Below are positions 25,197 to 32,912 of a stretch of DNA of 41,709 bases, in pieces. How positions within the stretch are numbered: position 1 is the first letter of the stretch; each line of letters begins with the position of its first letter. A model generated the notes under the pieces. That model ran no database searches and was not told the origin of the DNA. It worked only from the letters and a program-made list of their open reading frames with translations. Source of the stretch: Bacteroidales bacterium UBA4912 (GTDB taxonomy: Bacteria > Bacteroidota > Bacteroidia > Bacteroidales > Dysgonomonadaceae); contig DHCC01000032.1 of the NCBI GenBank assembly GCA_002398875.1, positions 70,085-111,793 of the forward strand, given 5' to 3'. Both the position numbers and the translations under genes were made by a program.

Positions 25197-25215
25197 TACA
25201 GTAGGTTTAACTGTA
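25197..25215. repeat. Short inverted repeat upstream of tsaD promoter
   Basis: TACAGT (25197-25202) and ACTGTA (25210-25215) form a 6-bp inverted repeat with a 7-base spacer, ending 24 bases before the -7 element. It is short enough to be chance. Confidence 0.25.
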
Positions 25216-25239
25216 TGTAATTTGAACACTTTTTTATAT

Positions 25240-25247
25240 TATCTTTG
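25240..25247 (+). promoter_or_regulatory. -7 element of the tsaD-glnS-TPR operon
   Basis: TATCTTTG matches TAnnTTTG. A TTTG at 25221-25224 lies 15 bases upstream, shorter than the usual 19-21. The predicted leader to the ATG at 25352 is about 100 bases. Confidence 0.5.
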
Positions 25248-25351
25248 TATCAAATATATATTCTGTTTTCTGAACGATATAGAATACGTAAAAGATTTAT
25301 TATTAGGTCGAGTTTAAGTGTGACAATAAGATAAAAGTGATTGAAAGAAAC

Positions 25352-26368
25352 ATGATTACAATATTAGGAATAGAATCTTCATGTGATGATACATCAGCTG
25401 CTGTAATTCGTGATGGTGTCATACTTTCCAATGTTATTGCAGGTCAAGCTGTCCATGAAAGATATGGAGGTGTGGTGCCTGAACTGGCATCTCGTGCTCA
25501 TCAACAAAATATTATTCCCGTTGTGCATGATGCCTTAAAGCAGGCTGAGGTTTCTAAAGAAGATATTTCGGCTGTAGCATTTACTCGAGGACCCGGATTG
25601 CTGGGTTCTCTACTTGTGGGAACATCTTTTGCCAAGGGCTTCTCTTCAGCTTTGAATATCCCAATGATTGAAGTGAATCACCTACAAGCTCATGTTCTGG
25701 CTCATTTTATCAAGGAAGATAAAAATGATACGAATCAGCCTGCATTTCCATTTCTGTGTCTTTTGGTATCAGGTGGTAATTCTCAAATTATACTTGTAAA
25801 ATCATACAACGAAATGGAGATAATAGGGAAAACGATTGATGACGCAGCAGGTGAAGCATTTGATAAGTGTGCTAAGGTGATGGGGTTGGGTTATCCCGGC
25901 GGACCTGTAGTTGACCGTCTGGCTAAGATGGGAGATTCTGAAAAATTCACATTTAGTAAACCTCGTATCGATGGTTATGATTATAGCTTTAGTGGATTAA
26001 AGACATCATTTTTATATTTCCTGAGAGATGAGCTGAAGCTAAACAGCGATTTTATCGAGGAATATAAAAACGACCTTTGTGCTTCGCTACAGAAAACAAT
26101 AGTAGATATACTTATGAATAAACTATACCTTGCCTCCGAAGATTTTGGAATAAAGGAGGTTGCAGTAGCTGGAGGTGTATCGGCCAATTCCGGCTTAAGG
26201 AATGCTTTTGAAGAGTATAGCCAAAAGTATGGATGGAAGATTCATATACCCAAATTTGCATATACTACTGATAATGCAGCCATGGTTGCCATTTCTGGAT
26301 ATTATAAATATCTGGCAAGGGATTTTGCAAACCATGATGTTACACCTTATGCCAGGGTTTCGATTTAA
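25352..26368 (+). CDS. tsaD: tRNA N6-adenosine threonylcarbamoyltransferase
   Basis: A 338-residue ASKHA-fold enzyme that transfers threonylcarbamoyl from TC-AMP to A37 of ANN-decoding tRNAs, making t6A, in complex with TsaB and TsaE. It shows GIESSCDDTS (6-15), RGPGLLGSLLVG (79-90), the metal-binding NHLQAH (109-114), LVSGGNSQI and DDAAGEAFDK. The C-terminal GGVSANSGLR and TDNAAM complete the family pattern. I prefer the ATG at 25352; a GTG at 25337 would add five residues. It is followed by glnS (49-base gap). TsaB, TsaC and TsaE are not in the window. Confidence 0.97.
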   Translation: MITILGIESSCDDTSAAVIRDGVILSNVIAGQAVHERYGGVVPELASRAHQQNIIPVVHDALKQAEVSKEDISAVAFTRGPGLLGSLLVGTSFAKGFSSALNIPMIEVNHLQAHVLAHFIKEDKNDTNQPAFPFLCLLVSGGNSQIILVKSYNEMEIIGKTIDDAAGEAFDKCAKVMGLGYPGGPVVDRLAKMGDSEKFTFSKPRIDGYDYSFSGLKTSFLYFLRDELKLNSDFIEEYKNDLCASLQKTIVDILMNKLYLASEDFGIKEVAVAGGVSANSGLRNAFEEYSQKYGWKIHIPKFAYTTDNAAMVAISGYYKYLARDFANHDVTPYARVSI

Positions 26369-26417
26369 TATCATTTTATAAATTTTTGAATATATAGAAG
26401 AATAATATAATACAGTG

Positions 26418-28088
26418 ATGGAGGAAAACAGAAAAAGTCTTAATTTTATTGAACAGATTGTAGAGAATGATTTGAAGGAGGGGAAAAATGATGGGAGAAT
26501 ACAAACCCGCTTTCCGCCAGAACCAAATGGTTATCTTCATATCGGCCATGCTAAAGCCATTTGTCTGGATTTTGGTATTGCTGAAGAGTATGGAGGAATT
26601 TGCAATCTCAGATTTGATGATACAAACCCTGTGAAAGAGGATGTTGAGTATGTAGATTCAATTATGGAGGACATAGAGTGGCTGGGCTTTCATTGGGAAA
26701 ATGTATATTATGCTTCCGACTATTTTCAACAGTTGTGGGACTTTGCTGTTAAACTCATTAAAGAGGGCAAAGCTTATGTAGATGAACAGTCAGCTGAAGA
26801 GATTGCTAGTCAGAAGGGCACTCCCACTACTCCAGGAACACACAGCCCTTATCGTGATCGCCCTATTGAGGAGTCACTAGACTTGTTCAATCAGATGAAC
26901 AGTGGAGATATTCCCGAAGGGAAGATGGTTTTACGTGCAAAGATTGATATGGCGTCATCAAATATGCATTTCCGTGATCCGATAATTTACCGTGTTATAC
27001 ATATCCCGCATCACCGAACAGGAACAAAGTGGAAGGCCTATCCGATGTACGACTTTGCACATGGGCAGTCTGATTACTTTGAAGGTGTAACTCACTCGCT
27101 CTGCACACTTGAGTTTGAGGTACACCGACCATTATATGACTGGTTTCTGGATCAGCTTGCCGATACTGATTATCGTCCCCGTCAGATTGAGTTCAATCGC
27201 TTGAACCTGACATATACAATGATGAGCAAACGCAGACTGTTGAAGCTTGTTCAAGAGAATCTTGTAACAGGATGGGATGATCCGCGTATGCCTACTATTA
27301 CTGGAATGCGACGCAGAGGTTACACACCCCAATCTATCCGTAATTTTATTGATTCGATAGGTTACACAAAGTATGATGGAATAAACGATGTTTCGCTTCT
27401 GGAATATGCTGTTCGAGAAGATCTCAATGCTCGCGCTATTCGTGTATCGGGTGTTATTGATCCTATAAAACTGATTATTACCAATTATCCCGAAGGGCAG
27501 GTTGAAGATATGAACACCATAAACAATCCTGAAGATGAGAGTATGGGCAGTCGCAGAATAAAATTCTCCCGCGAGCTATGGATAGAAAGGGATGATTTTA
27601 TGGAAGATGCACCAAAAAAATACTTCAGGCTGACACCAGGAAACGAGGTCAGACTAAAGAGTGCATACATTATTAAGTGCACCGGATGTAAGAAAGATCA
27701 AGATGGAAATGTTACAGAAGTGTATGCTGAATATTTTCCAGACACGAAAAGCGGGATGCCAGAAGCAAACAGAAAGGTTAAAGGCACTATCCACTGGATA
27801 TCAGTACAACATGCTTTGAACGCTGAGGTGAGACTATATGATCGTCTTTTTTTAGTTGAAGATCCAGCAGGTGAGAAAGATAAAGATTTTAAAGAGTTGT
27901 TGAATCCAGATTCACTAATAGTTAAAAAAGATTGCAAGGTTGAAGAGTATCTGAAAGACGCTGAAACGGGTGACAGTTTTCAGTTTCAACGTATTGGTTA
28001 CTTCAATGTGGATATTGATTCTACCCACGATGCACTGGTTTTCAATCGCACAGTTGCTTTGAGAGACTCCTGGAAGAGGGGTAGCTAA
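26418..28088 (+). CDS. glnS: Glutaminyl-tRNA synthetase
   Basis: A 556-residue class I aminoacyl-tRNA synthetase that charges tRNA-Gln directly. The HIGH motif is in PPEPNGYLHIGH (33-44), and the KMSKS motif is MMSKR (268-272). RFDDTNP and HSLCTLEFEVHRPLYDW are characteristic of GlnRS over GluRS, and a C-terminal two-barrel anticodon-binding domain follows (about 340-556). Length is typical (about 555). I start at the ATG at 26418; an immediately preceding GTG is in frame. It lies between tsaD and a TPR gene. Confidence 0.97.
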   Translation: MEENRKSLNFIEQIVENDLKEGKNDGRIQTRFPPEPNGYLHIGHAKAICLDFGIAEEYGGICNLRFDDTNPVKEDVEYVDSIMEDIEWLGFHWENVYYASDYFQQLWDFAVKLIKEGKAYVDEQSAEEIASQKGTPTTPGTHSPYRDRPIEESLDLFNQMNSGDIPEGKMVLRAKIDMASSNMHFRDPIIYRVIHIPHHRTGTKWKAYPMYDFAHGQSDYFEGVTHSLCTLEFEVHRPLYDWFLDQLADTDYRPRQIEFNRLNLTYTMMSKRRLLKLVQENLVTGWDDPRMPTITGMRRRGYTPQSIRNFIDSIGYTKYDGINDVSLLEYAVREDLNARAIRVSGVIDPIKLIITNYPEGQVEDMNTINNPEDESMGSRRIKFSRELWIERDDFMEDAPKKYFRLTPGNEVRLKSAYIIKCTGCKKDQDGNVTEVYAEYFPDTKSGMPEANRKVKGTIHWISVQHALNAEVRLYDRLFLVEDPAGEKDKDFKELLNPDSLIVKKDCKVEEYLKDAETGDSFQFQRIGYFNVDIDSTHDALVFNRTVALRDSWKRGS

Positions 28089-28106
28089 ATGTAAGTTAAT
28101 GTAATA

Positions 28107-29534
28107 ATGGACGAGAACAATATTGATATAACGTCGCTTTTAGAAAAATATGAAAATATGCGAGCTCTCGGCAAGAATATTTATTTCGATGCCGATGAGT
28201 TTGCTTTGCTTGCTGATTTTTATCACTCAGAAGGTGATGTCCTTGAAGCTGAACTTCTTATTGAGCAGGGTTTAAAAATGCATCCTGGCAGTACTGAACT
28301 TATGACTTTAAAGGCCAAGCAGCTGGTGCTTGCCGGTAAATATAAAGAAGCATTGGGTTTCATGCGACACTTATCAGAAGATGATCTCGATCTTCCATTA
28401 TTAAAAATTGAAGCTCTGCTTCACCTTTCACGATTTAATGAAGCTGAAAAGCTTACTAATAAAGTTCTCACCAGAGATCTTCCCGAAGAGGATTATTATT
28501 ATTTCATGAACGAAGTAGGGTTTCTTCTAAACGATGTTGATAAATTCGATCGTGCAATTGCATATTTAGAAGAAGGCTTGAAAATCAACGCTAATAATCC
28601 AGATGTTATTGTTGATCTTGCATATGCTTATGAAATGAAAGGTGATATGGAAAAAGCTATTGAATACAATAATATGCTTCTTGATATTGATCCTTACTCT
28701 TTTGATGCTTGGGTAAATATTGGTAAATTATATTCCATGAATGAGCAGTATGATAAAGCTATTGACTCATTTGACTTTGCATTAACAATAAGAGAAGATG
28801 ATCTTTCTGTTTTGAAAATGAAGGCCTTATCAATGTTCCTTAATGATAATGTAGAGGAAGCTATTTTAATCTTTCGAAAATGCCTCGCTGCGTCTCCCGA
28901 CGATGAAGCTTTGTATGATTCTTTGTTAGAGGCTTATGCTGCTATGGAACAATATGAAGAGATGATGAATCTCATTGATCTTAAAGAGAAACAAGTAGGC
29001 AGTGAAGGAATAATTGTTCGACGTGCATTTGTCTACGTTAGTAAGGGTGATTTTGAAATGGCAAAATCAACTTTCTCTCAGATACCTGAAGCTGAAAAAG
29101 ATTCTTTGGAATACTATATGCTAGAAGGAGAATTGGCATTTTATGATGAAGATTTTGTATCAGCAGAAGCTGCATACATTAAAGCAGCATTGATTTCAGA
29201 AGAAAACGAAGAAATACTTGATAAACTTGCTAATATAAGTGTGGCTCAGGAAAAATATAAACAGGCTGCTGATTACCTTGAGAAGCTATTGGAAATATCA
29301 CCGGATTTCCCCACTGCCAAATCAAGACTTGCTTTTATTCGATTTGAAATAGGTTCCAAGGAGCCTTTCGACAATATTATGCAACAGTTTACTGATGACG
29401 AGTTACTAGAACTTTTAAGCTTGATTATGGGAACTGATAAATCCAACTTTACTGATTTCACTCGAGAAAAAATACTAACACGACTTAATGAAGCTCGTGA
29501 AAACAGGATTTTATTTAAAAATATCAAATACTGA
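28107..29534 (+). CDS. Cytoplasmic tetratricopeptide repeat protein
   Basis: A 475-residue protein with no signal peptide or membrane segment, made almost entirely of TPR units spaced about 34 residues. Clear repeats include FDRAIAYLEEGLKINANNPDV, MEKAIEYNNMLLDIDPYSFDA and YDKAIDSFDFALTIREDDLSV. It is acidic overall. It follows glnS by 18 bases and is probably the last gene of tsaD-glnS-TPR. It presumably acts as a protein scaffold; no partner can be named. It converges on the VOC gene with 3 bases between stops and no terminator in that space. Confidence 0.85.
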   Translation: MDENNIDITSLLEKYENMRALGKNIYFDADEFALLADFYHSEGDVLEAELLIEQGLKMHPGSTELMTLKAKQLVLAGKYKEALGFMRHLSEDDLDLPLLKIEALLHLSRFNEAEKLTNKVLTRDLPEEDYYYFMNEVGFLLNDVDKFDRAIAYLEEGLKINANNPDVIVDLAYAYEMKGDMEKAIEYNNMLLDIDPYSFDAWVNIGKLYSMNEQYDKAIDSFDFALTIREDDLSVLKMKALSMFLNDNVEEAILIFRKCLAASPDDEALYDSLLEAYAAMEQYEEMMNLIDLKEKQVGSEGIIVRRAFVYVSKGDFEMAKSTFSQIPEAEKDSLEYYMLEGELAFYDEDFVSAEAAYIKAALISEENEEILDKLANISVAQEKYKQAADYLEKLLEISPDFPTAKSRLAFIRFEIGSKEPFDNIMQQFTDDELLELLSLIMGTDKSNFTDFTREKILTRLNEARENRILFKNIKY

Positions 29535-29537
29535 TAC

Positions 29538-29972
29538 TTATTTGGTTGTTTTTCCACCCATTTCAGTAAATATACTATCCACAGGCTCCCAAAGTTCTAT
29601 TTTATTTCCTTCAGCATCCATTATATGCACAAACTTTCCATAATCAAATGATTCAATGTTGTCGAGTACGTTAACACCATTATCTTTTAGTTTTTTTACC
29701 AGTCCCTCTATGTTTTGAACTCTGTAATTTATCATAAACTCCTTTTTGGAAGGAGAAAAATACTCACTTCCTTTTTCAAAAGGACTCCATTGTAAATAAT
29801 TAATTTCATCTGGTCTATTAGCATTTCTAAATTCAAAACTTGATCCCCATTCAGTCACTTCAAGTCCCAAATTTTCTGAATACCATTCTTTAGTCTTCTC
29901 GGGGTTTTCTGAAAAGAAGAAAATGCCTCCTATCCCAGTCACTTTAGGTGTTTTATCTTTTTGTTCTTCCAT
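29538..29972 (-). CDS. VOC-family (glyoxalase-like) protein
   Basis: A 144-residue protein with the two-fold beta-alpha-beta-beta-beta layout of the vicinal oxygen chelate family. It opens GIGGIFFFSENPEKTKEWYSENLGLEV and ends IMDAEGNKIELWEP, with Glu at the usual C-terminal metal-ligand position. His at the expected first ligand position is replaced by Gly/Ile-Phe-Phe sequence, so true glyoxalase I chemistry is doubtful. Substrate unknown. It is monocistronic with its own -7 element at 30001-30008. Confidence 0.82.
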   Translation of the reverse strand: MEEQKDKTPKVTGIGGIFFFSENPEKTKEWYSENLGLEVTEWGSSFEFRNANRPDEINYLQWSPFEKGSEYFSPSKKEFMINYRVQNIEGLVKKLKDNGVNVLDNIESFDYGKFVHIMDAEGNKIELWEPVDSIFTEMGGKTTK

Positions 29973-30000
29973 GTTGTTCTGTTTTATTAGAATTTATATG

Positions 30001-30008
30001 CAAATATA
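30001..30008 (-). promoter_or_regulatory. -7 element of the VOC gene
   Basis: Minus-strand TATATTTG matches TAnnTTTG and is followed by CA. The predicted leader is about 25 bases to the ATG at 29972. Confidence 0.5.
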
Positions 30009-30103
30009 ATAATTACTAACAATTTATATAAGGTAAAAATTTGAATCATTAGTTTCTTGTTAGCCTTTGTGAAAATTAATTTATTATTTTATTAAAAAAA
30101 GCC

Positions 30104-30111
30104 TACTTTTG
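30104..30111 (+). promoter_or_regulatory. -7 element of the DAACS symporter gene
   Basis: TACTTTTG followed by C matches TAnnTTTG. Predicted start near 30115 gives a leader of about 19 bases. Confidence 0.55.
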
Positions 30112-30133
30112 CGACTTATCTATATCCAATCAG

Positions 30134-31324
30134 ATGAAACTTTCTAAAATACCACTACTTGGACGTATAATCCTTGCCATAATTCTAGGAGTATTACTTG
30201 GTCAATTTGTGCCTCCTTGGTTTGCACGAATATTTGTTACTTTCAATGATTTGTTTGGCAACTTCCTATCGTTTCTTATACCACTTATAATCGTGGGACT
30301 CGTAACTCCGGCTATTGGTGAATTAGGTAAAGGTGCAGGTCGATTATTGCTAATTACAACCTTAATTGCGTATACATCTACGCTTTTCTCAGGATTCTTT
30401 ACATATTTTTCATGTCAATTGTCTTTCCCAACTCTACTCGAAGGAGTCTCATTTCCTACAACGGGCACCGATTCGTCTAATAATGTACTGAAAACTTATT
30501 TTTCCATAAACATGCCGCCACTGTTAGATGTTATGTCTGCACTAATATTTTCTTTCTGTGTAGGAATAGGGATATCGATTATCAAAGGGCAAACACTTCA
30601 AAAAGCATTTGTCGATTTCAGAGATATCATCACACGCATAATTGCTTCAGTGATTATTCCCCTTTTACCAATTTATATATTCGGAATGTTCATGAGTATG
30701 ACAGTGAGTGGGCAAGTCTATTCAGTAATTATGCTATTTTTAAAGGTTATTGTAGCGGTATTTATCATACAAATACTTGTTTTGTTAATACTATTTTCAA
30801 TAGCAGGAATCATGTCCGGACGTAATCCACTTAAACTACTCAAAACTATGCTTCCGGCTTATGCTACAGCATTAGGGACTTCATCTTCAGCAGCAACAAT
30901 ACCGGTTACTCTCGACTGTACACTTAAAAACAAAGTCACCGAACCCATTGCATCATTCACCATACCACTTTGTGCTACAATTCATCTGCCTGGAAGTACT
31001 CTTAAGATTGTGGCTTTCTCTGTTGCTTTTATGTATTTCTCAGGGATGCCTGTCGAACTTGGAACTTTTATCGAATTTATTTTCCTTATAGGAATAGCCA
31101 TGATAGCAGCACCTGGTGTTCCGGGCGGAGCAATTATGGCAGCTGTCGGCATTATCCAGAGTGTGCTGGGATTTAACGAAGAACTCATAGCCATGATGAT
31201 AACGGCTTATCTGGCAATAGACAGTTTTGGAACTGCTTGCAACGTCACCGGTGATGGAGCAATAGCTATAATTATAGATAAAATCGCAGATAAAGAAGCT
31301 CAGACCAATAATATTTTTTTATAA
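30134..31324 (+). CDS. Dicarboxylate/amino acid:cation symporter (DAACS)
   Basis: A 396-residue membrane transporter of the SLC1/GltP family, importing glutamate, aspartate, serine/threonine or C4-dicarboxylates with Na+ or H+. Multiple hydrophobic segments are present. The re-entrant loop HP1 carries the serine-rich motif GTSSSAATIP (248-257). HP2 has GVPGGAIMAA, and TM8 has DSFGTACNVTGDGA, where family members bind substrate and cation (the usual Asp-x-x-x-Asn and Asp). Length is slightly short (family 400-450). Substrate cannot be fixed. It is monocistronic by its position. Confidence 0.92.
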   Translation: MKLSKIPLLGRIILAIILGVLLGQFVPPWFARIFVTFNDLFGNFLSFLIPLIIVGLVTPAIGELGKGAGRLLLITTLIAYTSTLFSGFFTYFSCQLSFPTLLEGVSFPTTGTDSSNNVLKTYFSINMPPLLDVMSALIFSFCVGIGISIIKGQTLQKAFVDFRDIITRIIASVIIPLLPIYIFGMFMSMTVSGQVYSVIMLFLKVIVAVFIIQILVLLILFSIAGIMSGRNPLKLLKTMLPAYATALGTSSSAATIPVTLDCTLKNKVTEPIASFTIPLCATIHLPGSTLKIVAFSVAFMYFSGMPVELGTFIEFIFLIGIAMIAAPGVPGGAIMAAVGIIQSVLGFNEELIAMMITAYLAIDSFGTACNVTGDGAIAIIIDKIADKEAQTNNIFL

Positions 31325-31445
31325 TTTAACAGTTTTTTATGCAAGAATCAATGCAGATCGCTATTTAATGATTAGAGTAAAATTCAAAGTAATAACTTAG
31401 GATTATAAATACTAATCAGAAACAATTTTTAAAAACTACTAAATT

Positions 31446-32183
31446 ATGAAAACAACCAAATTTCTTTTTACTGCATTCTTTTTAATGGGCTTGATAATTT
31501 TGCCCTCATGTCTTGATGATGACAATGATGATATGAATTTAAGATATCCCAATGCCCTTGTAACTGTTAAAGAATCAGCAGATGAGACTCTCTTTTTTCA
31601 ACTGGACGACCAAACTACTCTGCTTCCTGTAAATCTAAACTCTCATCCTTTTGGTGGTAAAGAAGTTAGAGCATTAGTAAATTACGAAGAGGTTGATGAG
31701 TCAAGCGGTTCTTTCGATAAAGCAGTGCATGTCAATTGGATAGATAGTATCAGAACAAAAGCGATGGCACCTAATTTGGGAGATCAAAATGATGAAGTTT
31801 ATGGAACCGATCCCGTAGAAATTGTTCCCGATTGGGTTACAATTGCTGAAGATGGTTATCTCACACTTAGATTCAGAACTATATGGAGTAATATGGGCAT
31901 TACACATTTCGTAAATCTTATCCCAACTAACAATCCACAGAATCCGTATGAGGTTGAGTTTAGACATGATGCTAAAGGAGACGTGTCTGGAAGAGTAGGA
32001 GATGGGCTGGTTGCCTTCAAGCTTGATAATCTGCCTGATACAGAAGGAGAAACAGTGAAGTTGAAACTTATATATAAGTCATTTAACTCAACCAAATCTA
32101 TAGAATTCGATTATAAGACTCGTGCTGCAACGGCAGCCACATCAGCAATTGCCGCCGAGAGAAGTGTAATTCCATTAGAATAA
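31446..32183 (+). CDS. NigD-like lipoprotein
   Basis: A 245-residue lipoprotein: signal peptide with lipobox LPSC (Cys22) followed by an acidic run (LDDDNDD). Two beta-rich domains follow. The stretches VTVKESADETLFFQLDDQTTLLPVN and WVTIAEDGYLTLRF resemble the two-domain NigD family of Bacteroidales, named after a gene linked to nigrescin production in Prevotella. The molecular function is not established. The C-terminus is Ala/Thr-rich. The upstream 121-base gap shows no clear promoter element. Confidence 0.78.
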   Translation: MKTTKFLFTAFFLMGLIILPSCLDDDNDDMNLRYPNALVTVKESADETLFFQLDDQTTLLPVNLNSHPFGGKEVRALVNYEEVDESSGSFDKAVHVNWIDSIRTKAMAPNLGDQNDEVYGTDPVEIVPDWVTIAEDGYLTLRFRTIWSNMGITHFVNLIPTNNPQNPYEVEFRHDAKGDVSGRVGDGLVAFKLDNLPDTEGETVKLKLIYKSFNSTKSIEFDYKTRAATAATSAIAAERSVIPLE

Positions 32184-32239
32184 ATAAACACTCATAATTT
32201 AATGATAACGTTTTCTTTTCAATTTTTCATTTAAATAGC

Positions 32240-32274
32240 GTAAGGTTGTACCTTTGCAAAAAGGGCAACCTTAC
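32240..32274. promoter_or_regulatory. Inverted repeat bracketing the sigma-factor promoter
   Basis: GTAAGGTTG (32240-32248) and CAACCTTAC (32266-32274) are perfect 9-bp reverse complements. The 17-base spacer starts with the -7 element itself, and the predicted start lies inside it. The left arm is upstream of the start, so this is a DNA site rather than an RNA hairpin. Confidence 0.6.
32249..32256 (+). promoter_or_regulatory. -7 element of the ECF sigma operon
   Basis: TACCTTTG followed by CA is a full TAnnTTTG match. Predicted start near 32260 gives a leader of about 77 bases. No -33 TTTG is seen at the usual spacing, which leaves room for control by the inverted repeat or by the sigma factor itself. 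Confidence 0.6.
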
Positions 32275-32336
32275 AACACAAAATTGTAAATGTAAATAGT
32301 AAAGCTTAATAGCTAATGCTCAGACCAAAACTTTAG

Positions 32337-32912
32337 ATGCTAAGAGACGAAAGCAGAGAACGTGAATTACTTCAGCAAATTGTGGGTGGCGACAAGAATG
32401 CGATGAAGACTTTTTATGATATCTATTCAGGGTATCTTACAGGGGTGTGTTCTCGTTACGTTTCTAATAAAGAGGATATAAAAGATATTTTACAGGAGAG
32501 TTTTCTGAATATATTCAAATCCATACATAATTTTAAATATCGGGGCATCGGATCTTTAAAAGCATGGTCGGCACGTATAGTTGTGAATGAATCTTTGAAA
32601 CATATTAAGGAAAATGAAAAAATGCAGTTGACTAGTTTGCCCGACTGGGATTTACCTGATCATAATGAAATCCTTGATTCCGATTTAGAAGATATTCCAA
32701 CTTCAGAAATACTGAAAATGATAAGTTCATTGCCAACCGGCTATCGCACAGTGTTTAATCTATTTGTGTTTGAGGGAAAAAGTCATAAAGAGATTGCATC
32801 GATATTGGATATTGCGGAAAACAGTTCCGCCTCGCAGTTGCACAGAGCCAAAAGCTTGCTGGTTAAAGAAATAGAGTTGTATCGGATAAATAAAAATAAG
32901 AATGAACGATAA
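32337..32912 (+). CDS. ECF-type RNA polymerase sigma factor
   Basis: A 191-residue sigma-70 family protein with the two-domain ECF layout. Region 2 spans about residues 10-90: IYSGYLTGVCSRYVSNKEDIKDILQESFLNIF, then GSLKAWSARIVVNESL. Region 4 (about 125-180) carries a helix-turn-helix in GKSHKEIASILDIAENSSASQLHRAKSLL. Regions 1.1 and 3 are absent, as expected. It directs polymerase to a special set of promoters in response to an envelope signal. Its stop overlaps the next gene's start by 11 bases, which couples it to a putative anti-sigma protein. Confidence 0.93.
   Translation: MLRDESRERELLQQIVGGDKNAMKTFYDIYSGYLTGVCSRYVSNKEDIKDILQESFLNIFKSIHNFKYRGIGSLKAWSARIVVNESLKHIKENEKMQLTSLPDWDLPDHNEILDSDLEDIPTSEILKMISSLPTGYRTVFNLFVFEGKSHKEIASILDIAENSSASQLHRAKSLLVKEIELYRINKNKNER

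Noticed and set aside
25337..25351. GTG start adding five residues to TsaD
   Set aside because: The family starts directly before GIESSCDDTS and an ATG is present at 25352.
28107..29534. Possible fusion or repeat array in the TPR gene
   Set aside because: The periodicity is ordinary TPR protein structure; there is no nucleotide-level tandem repeat.
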